Source of the DNA: Chrysaora quinquecirrha
Taxonomy: Eukaryota > Cnidaria > Scyphozoa > Semaeostomeae > Pelagiidae
Direction of reading: 5' to 3'
Assembly: GCA_014526335.1 (NCBI GenBank)
Contig: JACTAT010000059.1
Coordinates: 2,689,312-2,753,311, forward strand
Length of the DNA stretch: 64,000 nt
Below are positions 51,801-58,695 of the stretch, in pieces; position 1 is the stretch's first letter, and every line of letters begins with the position of its first letter. The notes beneath the pieces are model-generated. The model saw nothing but the letters and a program-made list of their open reading frames with translations, was not told where the DNA came from and made no database searches. Made by a program: the position numbers and the translations under genes.

Positions 51801-54800
51801 TGTGTTGCAATAGTTGTGTAACGAACGATGTGTAGTTTATAAATAGGGTATACGAATCACCTTAACTTCTCGCTAACAGACTTTCAGATTTGCCGTGTTG
51901 ATCCAGTCCCTGTAGAAAGACGTAGATTCAGAGGAAAGGCTGTTGCAGAACAGATTCGAAAGTAAGATTTTTGTAGAATTTGCGGAAAGGTAAAAGCCGG
52001 GTTCTCATCGTTGATTATTCTCCCTGATTTATCTTTTCTAATATTTGCTCTTTCAACGTTTCTAGGTTTTATGAAGTGAATGACATCACCCAGTTTGCCC
52101 TTTCACGTCCATTTCATAGAGGAAAGAAAGACAAGGATAATGAATTCGCAGTGAGTTATGGCACCTTGTGCCACGCGTGTAAACTTGCTTGATATTGCAA
52201 AGGACAGTGGCCTTACTGGCTAAGCTTGGAGACATGTCACGCGCGTCTTCTATCTAAGAGTGGCTTAACATGCGAATGACAAGCAAGCAGCATGTTCACC
52301 GAATCGCGAAGACAAAAAAGAAACATTTACGTGTCGCCCGCTACAAAGTTTTCGCGGTGGCTAAACTGGGAGACATCGAGGGGGAATGTCACTTGTGACA
52401 ATGTCGCACGCGACGTGTTTCTTAGTTTATCCAGGCTTTTTGTTGTCACCCTTGAAATGAATTGATTGGACCCAAACTGCGACTCATAGAGTTTTTGACT
52501 AGAATTTAAAAGCTAGTATTTTTGACTTCCCGTATTTCCCCGATCAAGCGCCCCATCCTCATCCTCATCCACTCTTACAGAGCTTCTTGCAGTGCAATGA
52601 ACATTAATATTTTTTAAAAACTCCAGAATACTACTGATCAGAATGTTATTTGCATTTTATTTTTCCTAGACTTTGTACATCGAAAGAACAACAATGATAA
52701 CGCATCTGAGTTTTCCTGGAATTCTGAGATGGTTTGAAGTTGCAAACTCGCAAGTGGTATGCTTATGTTTTCTAAATATTTGTTAGACTCAATTTCCCGT
52801 TTGAAAAGCATTTATGAATGGCATAAGCATAGCACTACAATATTTTGCACTGCTTTGCCTCTGCCAAGGAATAAAACGTGTATTGTCAACATGTTTTACA
52901 GCCTTTTCTGTTTAACGGGCTATCTTTCTGAATTGGTATTTGCCTAATTTCACTGTATATTGCAAATTTCATCTACATAACATGGCTTTCACATGACAAC
53001 CCAATCAAACAAGCAATCTTTATTTGTTATTGCAACACAGTGGTCACACAGCTGTTTAGTTGATGTGGACCTGCAACTCGTGCCCCAAACAAACCGTCGT
53101 CAGAAGAATGGGTGGTGTGGCCGAGTGGTCAAGGCGCTCGGCTCACGATCGCTCGGCTCACGATCGCTCGGCTCACGATCGCAAGGGCATGGCTTCGAAT
53201 CTCGTCGGGACCACTTTCCACAAGCCTACAGTCAACTCAATTGTCTATCTTTCCGAGGTCGGTAAACGAGTACCCAGGGTATTCATTCTAGAATATCAAT
53301 CTGGAGGCACAAGCTGCAAGTCCACATCAGTATAGCTGTATAGCTGCCAGAACCCCTGACCTGCATTAACAAATAAAGATTGCTTGCTTGCTTGCTGGCT
53401 GAGTAGCTGAGTTGACTGCAGGCTTTTCAACTATGGTCTTCTTTAGTGCAAAGGACATTTTTATTGAATGCTTGAACGTGGAGAGGACATTCGTCCATAT
53501 TCCATAAGTCCATAATGTTCCCCATCAATAGACTAAGGCTTTTCACTTATGCATAGTATATGATGCTTTTTCATCATAGCTATTTATACCATGTGTTTTT
53601 TTAGTCTGAGATCACGCCTGTTGAAAATGCGTTGGAAACAATGCGTTCGAAGAACAAAGAAATCCAGAGTATGATTGGCAGATTCAAAGCTGATAAAAAG
53701 CCAATTTGAATCCATTGAGTATGTTGCTAAATGGTGTCATTGATGCAGCCGTTATGGGTGGAATATCCAATTATGAAAAGGTAAGACAGGGTATTTTATT
53801 AAACAAGCTTTTCATGTCTTTCTTTCATAGAAAATCAAGAATAGGGCCCGGAAGAAGAAGGATCACCTCCTTACCCTGTCCCTTCGTGTTCTATGGCTTC
53901 TGAAAGCAAGACACTGAAATGAATCTTGAATTTTCGTTTCTATCCTACTTCACTATAATTTTTCTCTTGAACCCTCTGGTCCCAATTCGTAGGGGTTTTG
54001 ATTTTCAGAAAAGTTGGCAAATTTTCTTTAACCTTATAGTACGGGGGCGCACTATGTAGCAGAGCTAACACCTGTTTTTTGGGCGACGCTCTGAAGCAGA
54101 TACTGAGATTAAAAATTGACGGATAATGAAATAATGTTAAAACTCGAACTGAGATTAAAAATTGACTGATAATGAAATAATGAGCTGCAGACCTGCAATA
54201 CATGTATAAGGGTAAACGAGGCTATACATTACGTGCATAATTAAGGCGCTTATTTATTTCACTTCTAGTAGACTAGAGAGGTCGTAACATTTTCCTTTCT
54301 GTAATAGTAAGAAGTCAGAAAAATCTTAAAGTGATAATAGCATTTGTGAAATACAACCTAGAAATGAACATAGTATAAATAATATTCAGGGTTCTAAATA
54401 TGTTTTTAAGCTTTTTCAAGGTCTGTCCATCAAGGACAGTTGGTCCATCATTCTTAATTGTAGGGAGCCGGACGGATTTCTGTTATGCGAATCTTTTTCA
54501 TTTAGGCCTTTTTGAACGAAGATTACGTTACGAAAAACCCTGCACACAAACAATATACAGAAGAGCTGAAAGAGCTGATTGTAGATCAGGTAGGTTTAAC
54601 CCCTGTCACTTCTTCCTCGACTCATTTTTTCATGGGACACTGCTTGGGACAGTCTGTCTTTTTTGTTAAAGGCTAGACCGATCATCGAGCGAAAGGTTAA
54701 GGAAAGCCGTATTTTTTCTAAAAATTATTATGTATTTCAGGTTGACCTTCTGGAGCAAGGTTTGGCCCTTCACAAGGTTCGAGCTGTTGAAGAAATTAGG

Positions 54801-57800
54801 CCATTCCATGATAAAATGGAAAAATGCTTCGAAGATATGAAACAAAAAGTTGCACCTTACAAAAGGCAACTGGTAAGTACATATAACAGACAACGCTTTT
54901 ACTCTAATCATTAGTTCCTCACGTTTCTTTTATGTAGGAGCCTTTGGTCTGAGTTGAGGCTGGAGTTCTTGAATATTTACCAGAATGAGGCTCCAAGTTC
55001 CTTATACTGTCCCTTGTCGGCAAATAGGTTTCGATGTTAATGATATTGACAGAAAGTTCGTTTTAATTTGTATATATTGTAGTGAAATCTTGTTATTGTC
55101 ATCTCAACAGCGTGCTCAAAGTGTATATCGTCCAAGCAGTGTTGTTGTTACTCATTTTGGGGAAGATTCAGATCTGACACTGAGCTGAGGTGAGAGAATC
55201 TGTTTTACTTTAGACACCTAGGTTATATGGCTTGGTTTTGGTAATATTATTCCCGTTAATTACTTGTTAATTTTTCCACCTGTGCTGTTGCAGATTATGA
55301 AGTGAATTTTCTTTAGGTATAAAGTGTATTTACAGCTACTAGGGTGTCTTTCCACCCTAAATCTTCCGTGTGTCTTTCCACTCTTAATCTTAGTCTTCCA
55401 CCTTCCATCTTTCATGAGCCTTTCCGCCGTAAGTCTTCTGCAAGTCTTCCATCCTAAGTCTTCCAGAACTCTTCTACCCTAAGTCTTCCATAAGTCTTTC
55501 CACCGAGAGTCTTCCATAGACTGCCACCCTAAGTCTTCCGCAAGTCTTTTATACCCTACATTTTCCCTAATTCTTCCTTGAGTTTTCCTATCCAAGGTCT
55601 TCCAACCCACCCCAAGTCTTCCATAAGTTTTCCACCCTAAGTCTTCCACAAGTCTTCCACCCTTAGTCTTCAATAAGTGGTTCCACTCTCAGTCTTCCTC
55701 AAATCTTTCTACTCTTAGTCTTCCATGAGTCTTTTCAACCTAAGTCTTCCTGAAGTCTTTCAACTCTAAATCTTCCATAAGCCTCTCCACTGTTCAGTTT
55801 TCAAAATATCTTTTCACCATACCTCTTCTTTACCATATTTCTTTCCATCCTAAATCTTCCGTCTTCCATCTTAGTTCTTCCAAAGTCTTTCCACTCCAAG
55901 TCGTCCAGAATTCTCTCCTCCCTAAGTCATGCATGTGTCTTTCCATTTCCGCCCTAAGTCTTTACGTCTTTCCACTTATAAAAGTCTTTCCACTTACATA
56001 TATAAGTTTTCAACCCTTAAGGGCCTGTTTACATGGAAGCGGGCCAGCCCGGTTAGGCGAGCTGGCTCGGCCAAGCGAGATCTGACAGAACAATAAATTC
56101 TTATGTTTGTGAATCTTGCGTTTACATGAACAATCACCCAGCCCGGTGAGGCGAGATCCGTGATCAAAGGACGCGGATCTCACCTGGCCGAAATCTGCAG
56201 GAACAAAAGAATCTTTTGTTTGTTCACTTTGCGTTTATACGGAGAGCGGGCCAGCCCGGTCAGGCGAGGTGAAATCATGACAGGAAAGAATGGAAAAGTG
56301 TTAATAAGCAAGGCTAGCTTGGCTAACAGGGCTGGAAAATTTATCCATGTAAACGCTCTGAAAAACGATCTCGCCTAGCCGAGCTAGCCCGGCTAAGCGG
56401 GCTGACCTGCCTCCATGTAAACAGGCCCTAAGTCTTTCCAACAAAAAGTCTTATCAATAGTCTCTTTGATCCTTAATGCTTCAGATTTTTGCTGAATTAT
56501 CTTTCAAATAATATATATGTTAATATCTGCCACAGTTGGCTTATTATTGCAACGTTACAATATTCGTTTACATTGTAGTTCTGAGGCAGCACCACCAATA
56601 CCAGCAAAACATAAAGGAGATGCAGTATTACACAGATCAAGCAATCTTGATCGTGATCGTAGTAACCGACATACAACAATTATTGGAGGCCAAGCTTTGC
56701 AGCAGCTTATGTCAGGCCAGGAGCCGCATCGCAACACTGTTGCAGAAACTGCACAGGTAATTTGTTTATGCAATTTCATTCATCTGTTTATTAGATGCAA
56801 CACACTGTCCTCTAAAAAACAAAAGAGTACATGATGACAAGAAAAGTATCTCTTGATGACTATTCCTCGTGTGTTTTAGCATTTCTTGCATTCAAGGCAT
56901 TTCTTGCGTGCTTTCTATTATAATGTAGGGGCATGTGCACCCGTGGTGCTTCACCCTACTCTCACGTCTATGTTACAAGCAACATCTGGCATCTCAGTTA
57001 ACGGGGGCATACGTTTTGCTTGCCATCCAAGGCTTCAATATTTTTTAACAAAGTATACTCATTAGGCAGTTTCAGTTTTCAGTTTCAGTTTCATTGAATT
57101 ATTAACCCATCCTAAATGCAATTCTACACAAATTACGATACAATTAACTCAATTACAATACGATAAATTAACTAAAAACTACAGTACTACAAACTAGACT
57201 AAAAAAGAACAAGAGGACGTTACATGTTGTATTCAGGATAGATTACTTAAGGATAGATTAATCAATGGCCTAACAAATCTTCACGCCTTAAACTCACACC
57301 AGCTATTCATGTCTAGGCCATCAAAGATCTTGAAATGGAAGGCTCTCCAAAATTACCAGCACGTCCAAGATTGACACCAAAGCAAATGGAAAAACAAATG
57401 GAAAATGCAAACGTTACTCCTCCTCCAAAGCCGTCTCGGATCTCGTCTGTCTACGCAGTTCCACCTGAAGATAAAGGCACTGAGCCTCCAGTCCTTCCCC
57501 AGAAAAGAAAAGTTCATTCTGGCCAAGAGCAAGCTGAGGCAAAGCCTGACAAACCGATCAATGCGGTAATTGTCTACTTTCTAGTGTCTCTATTCATGTA
57601 CAAGTATTTTTTTGATAAATTCTTTAGAAAATATTATTTAAGAAACTCTAAGAACGGAGCCAATTTCATAGTTTCTTATAAAACATACCTAAAGTTAAAA
57701 GAGCTATTTGACTTTGGCACAAACATTTTATCAATTCTCAATCCTGTAGAAGTAAAGGTCTTGGTCCCCAATTTTGGGTCGTTTAAGGGTTCCAGGGAAC

Positions 57801-58187
57801 ATGGGAGCGTGCGAAATGTATCCAAGAAATAAGGGACGTGGCAAAAATTAAAAGGAAGAAGTGAACGTTGTGAAACAGGAATCAGGTAAAATCTTCCTTA
57901 TCAATCCCCTATCTTCCCTTCCCTATCGCTTGACTATCTTTCTGAAAAGTAATCCTAAAAAACTCCAGGGAACAAGGGGGTTTTCTCAAGGGAATAGTGG
58001 TAACATGTAACCACCCTGAGCGACCTCGTTAAACATTTGGTACAATTTCGTTTGCAATTGGTAGGATAAGAACTAGCAGAATTTCAATTCATATTGCTCA
58101 AAATTTGTAATTGCTGTCTTTTATTTTTTATAGGAAGATGAAGCTGCTCCTCCAGTTCCTCCAAGACATACAAAATTAATGGAATAA
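22223..58187 (+). CDS. DOCK1: DOCK-A family Rac guanine exchange factor (DOCK1/2/5-like)
   Basis: A 36-kb gene with about 59 coding exons, detailed in the five block entries. Summed exons give about 1,809 codons, matching the usual 1,830-1,870 of DOCK1, DOCK2 and DOCK5. Domain order is an N-terminal SH3, a helical linker, DHR1 (C2-like, phosphoinositide binding), an armadillo-like middle, DHR2 (catalytic exchange on Rac) and a proline-rich tail. The N-terminal SH3 places it in subgroup A rather than DOCK-B, C or D; invertebrates generally carry one such gene. With ELMO, these proteins act at the membrane to activate Rac in migration, engulfment and cell fusion. Introns are mostly a few hundred bp and loaded with MITEs, SINEs and microsatellites. 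Two breaks are visible: a frameshift with TGA at 53707, and an in-frame TGA at 55186. Everything else keeps phase, so a living gene with sequence or assembly errors is more likely than a pseudogene. Confidence 0.93.
22951..23140 (+). mobile_element. Diverged tRNA-derived SINE, family A
   Basis: GGCACGGTGGTTAGTGTGCA, the box B core GGTTCGAGCCAC and CCTCTCTTTACCCAGGTGTA match the family A copies at 8735-8982 and 15217-15480. The middle is partly deleted. It lies in DOCK intron 2. Confidence 0.75.
25969..29388 (+). CDS. DOCK1: DOCK exons 9-15: linker before DHR1
   Basis: Exons: 25969-26019 (tentative), 27134-27288, 27921-28002, 28173-28236, 28467-28538, 28697-28772, 29309-29388. Diagnostic stretches are [52 protein letters not shown] and [15 protein letters not shown], all matching DOCK-A order. 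The 51-bp exon 9 has a good pyrimidine tract, AG acceptor and GTGAGT donor, and keeps frame. Its sequence (LLEHQQF and onward) fills a place where relatives have a His-containing helix, but it is poorly conserved, so it may be alternative or spurious. Confidence 0.85.
27409..27595 (+). mobile_element. tRNA-like SINE, family C
   Basis: Begins near ACTGAAGAAGGCTTAGCACA, then AGTCTTGGGCTGTATGACTT, and has a box B-like GTTCGAGCCC before ACTTGTGGAAGAATCTATA. The same body occurs at 42034-42205 (plus) and at 30104-30325 and 39390-39640 (minus). It lies in a DOCK intron. Confidence 0.7.
29696..34064 (+). CDS. DOCK1: DOCK exons 16-23: DHR1 (C2-like) domain
   Basis: Exons: 29696-29739, 29821-29902, 30545-30598, 31436-31506, 32209-32307, 32795-32867, 33233-33336, 33884-34064. 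Visible family blocks are [82 protein letters not shown] and [19 protein letters not shown]1 folds as a C2 domain and binds PtdIns(3,4,5)P3 in DOCK1 and DOCK2, recruiting the protein to the leading edge. All eight exons keep phase. Confidence 0.93.
30104..30325 (-). mobile_element. tRNA-like SINE, family C (reverse copy)
   Basis: On the minus strand, GCTGAAGAAGGCTCGACATA, CCTTGGGCTATATGACTTTG, a box A-like TAGCTTAATGG and box B GGTTCGAATCC appear in that order, followed by TGGAATGCAGCTTGTGGAAA. It matches 27409-27595. An (AT)-rich ACATATATATGTACAT run precedes it. Confidence 0.7.
31142..31306 (+). mobile_element. tRNA-like SINE, family B
   Basis: Starts GGTGCTGTGGCGTCGTGG, has the box B-like GGGATTCGAGCCCC, then CTACTACTGAGATCCTAGC and ends at CACCATTTCACCTTCGCC. 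Two other copies are at 35434-35610 and 51263-51434. In DOCK intron 18. Confidence 0.8.
31862..32076. mobile_element. MITE, ATCAAACATT family
   Basis: Ends AGGCCATGGCCAAACTATCA and TGTTTGATCGTTTGGCCAGG are inverted versions of each other and match 9867-10314. The left flank is TTA (31859-31861); the right flank is eroded. DOCK intron 19. Confidence 0.7.
32961..33174. mobile_element. MITE, ATCAAACATT family
   Basis: The interior GCTAAGCAAATTTGTGACGT and GCCAAACATTGCTTGTAAAA match the family. The right end is GCCTAGGCC followed by TTA. The left end is diverged, so its coordinate is approximate. DOCK intron 21. Confidence 0.65.
34229..34535 (+). repeat. (TTC)n polypyrimidine microsatellite
   Basis: About 300 bp of almost pure pyrimidine on the plus strand, mostly TTC with CGT interruptions, in the DOCK intron that ends at the acceptor of exon 24 (34606). 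Confidence 0.95.
34606..44902 (+). CDS. DOCK1: DOCK exons 24-39: armadillo-like middle region
   Basis: Exons: 34606-34703, 35303-35386, 36463-36563, 37229-37325, 37774-37826, 39115-39223, 39796-39866, 40685-40791, 41062-41195, 41824-41919, 42259-42363, 43019-43113, 43484-43562, 43719-43819, 44425-44483, 44831-44902. All are in phase. Family blocks include [101 protein letters not shown], and [20 protein letters not shown]. In solved DOCK structures this region is helical repeats that scaffold the dimer and DHR1. Exon 29 takes its acceptor from the last unit of the 31-bp array at 38379-39119. Confidence 0.92.
34845..35226. mobile_element. MITE with TAA duplication (GGCCCGGTTTACACTATGCC family)
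   Basis: The left end GGCCCGGTTTACACTATGCC is mirrored by ATACCGACATAGTGTCAACG near the right end. TAA flanks at 34842-34844 and 35227-35229. Interior words TTTACACTATGCCGGTATGA and TACCGTATTC are repeated in both orientations. DOCK intron 24. Confidence 0.8.
35434..35610 (+). mobile_element. tRNA-like SINE, family B
   Basis: The start is duplicated (GGTGCTGTGGCACGGTGCTG). Box B-like GGGATTCGAGCCC, GTCACAGCCAGGGTCGAGGT and CTACTGAGATCCTAGCGACT follow. DOCK intron 25. Confidence 0.8.
35661..35918. mobile_element. MITE, AGGCCTGGCTTAACTAGGAGA family
   Basis: Ends AGGCCTGGCTTAACTAGGAG and CTCCTAATCTAGTCTGGCCT, 258 bp, TTA duplication at 35658-35660 and 35919-35921. Interior includes GAGTGACAAGCAAGC and GTCGCTACAA. 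Best copy of the family also seen at 12595-12770 and 52208-52438. DOCK intron 25. Confidence 0.85.
36281..36462 (+). repeat. 43-48-bp tandem repeat ending at a DOCK acceptor
   Basis: Four units start at 36281, 36329, 36374 and 36417, each of the form GATGTTCTCACTTTATTGAT followed by CGTACCCAACTTTCTTACTA. The fourth unit ends in CATCTTTCTAG, the acceptor of exon 26 (36463). Confidence 0.85.
36810..37187. mobile_element. MITE, Tc1/mariner-like (CAGTAAAAACC ends)
   Basis: 378 bp. The left end CAGTAAAAACCCGCACATAA is mirrored by TTATGTGCAGGTTTTTACTG, TA on both sides (36808-36809, 37188-37189). Interior words AAGAACCT recur. DOCK intron 26. Confidence 0.85.
37447..37760 (+). repeat. (TTCTA)n pyrimidine-rich repeat
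   Basis: About 300 bp of degenerate TTCTA/TTCTATTC units, ending just before the acceptor of DOCK exon 28 at 37774. Confidence 0.9.
38195..38378. mobile_element. Truncated MITE, ATCAAACATT family
   Basis: The left end GGCCTTTGCTAAATGATCAA follows TTA (38192-38194). The body runs to GTGACGTGGCCAA, where it stops and the 31-bp tandem array begins. The right end is missing. DOCK intron 28. Confidence 0.75.
38379..39119 (+). repeat. 31-bp tandem array containing splice-acceptor units
   Basis: About 24 head-to-tail copies of a 31-bp unit, made of CTTTATTTTACAACCGATTT followed by TAGGGCTAAAA. Copies differ at a few positions (CACCAA for CAACCG; AAATC for AAAAC; one 30-bp unit near 39089; one TAGAGCT). 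The last TTTTAG, at 39109-39114, is the acceptor of DOCK exon 29, and the repeat match continues four bases into the exon (GGCT). Confidence 0.95.
39390..39640 (-). mobile_element. tRNA-like SINE, family C (diverged reverse copy)
   Basis: Contains GCATTACCAGAGAGCCAACG and ATTGACATACAGTTTAAGGC, then CTCCTCCCATATGACTTTTG, parallel to 30104-30325. DOCK intron 29. Confidence 0.6.
40036..40237. repeat. (ATC)n microsatellite
   Basis: Imperfect ATC/CAT trinucleotide repeats, longest perfect run around 40113-40148. Reading frames through it are His-, Ile- or Met-rich and are not genes. DOCK intron 30. Confidence 0.95.
41290..41645. mobile_element. MITE, ATCAAACATT family
   Basis: TTA at 41287-41289 and 41646-41648. 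The right end is TGTTTGATTGTTTGGCGAGGGCC. The interior has two internal copies of TTTGACCACGTCACAAAACA, suggesting a tandem internal duplication. DOCK intron 32. Confidence 0.75.
42034..42205 (+). mobile_element. tRNA-like SINE, family C
   Basis: TACTGAAGAAGGTTTGAAAT, GAGCCTTGGGCTGTATACTT and a box B-like GGGTCCGAATCC align with 27409-27595. DOCK intron 33, ending about 50 bp before the acceptor of exon 34. Confidence 0.7.
42483..42816. repeat. (TTAG)n microsatellite
   Basis: Imperfect TTAG units over about 330 bp in DOCK intron 34. Same motif as the array at 17346-17748. Confidence 0.95.
43315..43407 (-). repeat. Dispersed AAATCCTTTTGTTTTCA repeat (reverse)
   Basis: AAAGGATTTCCAAAGGATTT and CGTACGAGATTCCCAAGGAG are the reverse complement of words in the 16382-16454 and 20421-20510 copies. 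DOCK intron 35. Confidence 0.55.
45193..54872 (+). CDS. DOCK1: DOCK exons 40-55: DHR2 catalytic domain
   Basis: Exons: 45193-45269, 45788-45873, 46676-46844, 47650-47690, 48233-48323, 48748-48861, 49402-49491, 50021-50128, 50863-50949, 51104-51157, 51888-51961, 52066-52150, 52670-52756, 53605-53780, 54506-54589, 54741-54872. Landmarks: [96 protein letters not shown], then [18 protein letters not shown], which is the alpha-10 insert carrying the nucleotide-sensor valine of DHR2 exchange factors. Exon 53 is 176 bp although both neighbours require a multiple of three: TGA at 53707-53709 interrupts between KKPI and NPLSM, a net two-base gain or one-base loss. Frame is correct on both sides of that point. 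Confidence 0.9.
48935..49177. mobile_element. MITE, ATCAAACATT family
   Basis: Left GACCCTAGCCAAACGATCAA, right TTTGATCATTTGGCTAGGCC, TTA to the right and TAA to the left. 243 bp, interior typical of the family. DOCK intron 45. Confidence 0.8.
51263..51434 (+). mobile_element. tRNA-like SINE, family B
   Basis: GGTGCTGTGTCGTGGTGG, box B-like GGGTTCGAGCCC, GTCACGGCCAGGGTCGAGGT, ACTACTGAGATCCTAGCGAC, ending CACCATTTCACCTTCACC. DOCK intron 49. Confidence 0.85.
52208..52438. mobile_element. MITE, GGCCTGGCTAAACTAGGAGA family
   Basis: Contains GGCTAAGCTTGGAGACATGT, GCGAATGACAAGCAAGC, GCGGTGGCTAAACTGGGAGA and GCACGCGACGTGTTTCTTAG in the same order as 35661-35918. Termini are eroded. DOCK intron 51. 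Confidence 0.7.
53007..53098 (-). mobile_element. 5'-truncated tRNA SINE, family D (reverse)
   Basis: On the minus strand GGCACGAGTTGCAGGTCCAC, ending AATAACAAATAAAGATTGCT. It matches the 3' part of the adjacent copy at 53112-53390, so the two are head to head. Confidence 0.7.
53112..53390 (+). mobile_element. tRNA-derived SINE, family D, with triplicated 15-mer
   Basis: The 5' part is tRNA-like: GTGGTGTGGCCGAGTGGTCA includes box A, and box B is GGCTTCGAATCTC; GTGGT and ACCAC could pair as an acceptor stem. Between the boxes a 15-mer, GCTCGGCTCACGATC, is repeated exactly three times (53136-53180). The tail is TTAACAAATAAAGATTGCTT followed by (GCTT)n. DOCK intron 52. Confidence 0.75.
55111..58187 (+). 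CDS. DOCK1: DOCK exons 56-59: proline-rich C-terminal tail
   Basis: Exons: 55111-55189, 56579-56756, 57317-57565, 58134-58187 (stop TAA). Exons 57-59 join in phase and encode [41 protein letters not shown] and [19 protein letters not shown] (PxxPxK) and PPVPPR (PxxPxR) are SH3-ligand motifs of the kind that bind Crk/Nck adaptors in DOCK1. Exon 56, in phase with exon 55, encodes [20 protein letters not shown] and then reads TGA at 55186-55188, one base before its donor. It also ends one base short of the phase exon 57 needs. Either the transcript ends here in one isoform, or a base is missing in this sequence, or a small exon is unseen. Confidence 0.7.
55360..56020. repeat. AAGTCTTCCA-type minisatellite
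   Basis: Dozens of degenerate units around CCCTAAGTCTTCCATAAGTC, spaced 12-20 bp. The array resumes after the MITE at 56021-56428 with TAAGTCTTTCCAAC. DOCK intron 56. Confidence 0.85.
56021..56428. mobile_element. MITE with TAA duplication (GGGCCTGTTTACATGGA family)
   Basis: 408 bp with ends GGGCCTGTTTACATGGAAGC and CTCCATGTAAACAGGCCC, TAA at 56018-56020 and 56429-56431. Interior GGCCAGCCCGGTTAGGCGAG words recur in both orientations. It inserted into the AAGTCTTCCA minisatellite. Confidence 0.9.
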
Positions 58188-58689
58188 GACATTCCTACAG
58201 ATTTATAGTGAGTTATTCTTTTGACAATTTTTTCTTCTGTCCGGATAGAAAGATGATTCATTTATCAGCTGATTTTTTTGTTAGTAACTTAGAAAATGAC
58301 AATGAAATTAATCCTGGCCGGTGTAGTATTTTCGGCCAGAGTTTGCAAGAAGACCCTGCTTTTAATTGTTACTGTAACTTAAGACAAAACCACCATCGTT
58401 CTGATACCCTTTTTGCGCATGTGTCAGTCACGGGACGTGCTCCATTGCTCAATCCAGTCCTTGTTCAGTCAGATACGGTTTATCATTTCAGTTATCAGTT
58501 ATATAACAACGTGTCACCCTCTTATAGCTTTGTGTAGTTTTATACTTTTATACTTTTAATCCTAAATGATAACATTCTTTTATAGACAGCTCTAGCTTTT
58601 ATACTCTTTAGAATTTTATAAGATTACTTAGCAACCAAATACTGGACATTTTTGCGCAATGTGTATGTTCTTACTGTAGAGAAAATATT

Positions 58690-58695
58690 AATAAA
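58690..58695 (+). promoter_or_regulatory. Candidate polyadenylation signal of DOCK
   Basis: AATAAA about 500 bp beyond the DOCK stop codon in otherwise non-coding sequence. Position is reasonable for a 3' UTR end; usage is not shown. Confidence 0.4.

Noticed and set aside
53112..53214. Functional tRNA gene
   Set aside because: The anticodon arm is disrupted by a triplicated 15-mer and a SINE body and tail follow, with a second partial copy alongside.
57335..57832. A 165-codon ORF as an independent gene
   Set aside because: Its first part is DOCK exon 58; the rest runs past the GTAATT donor into intron.
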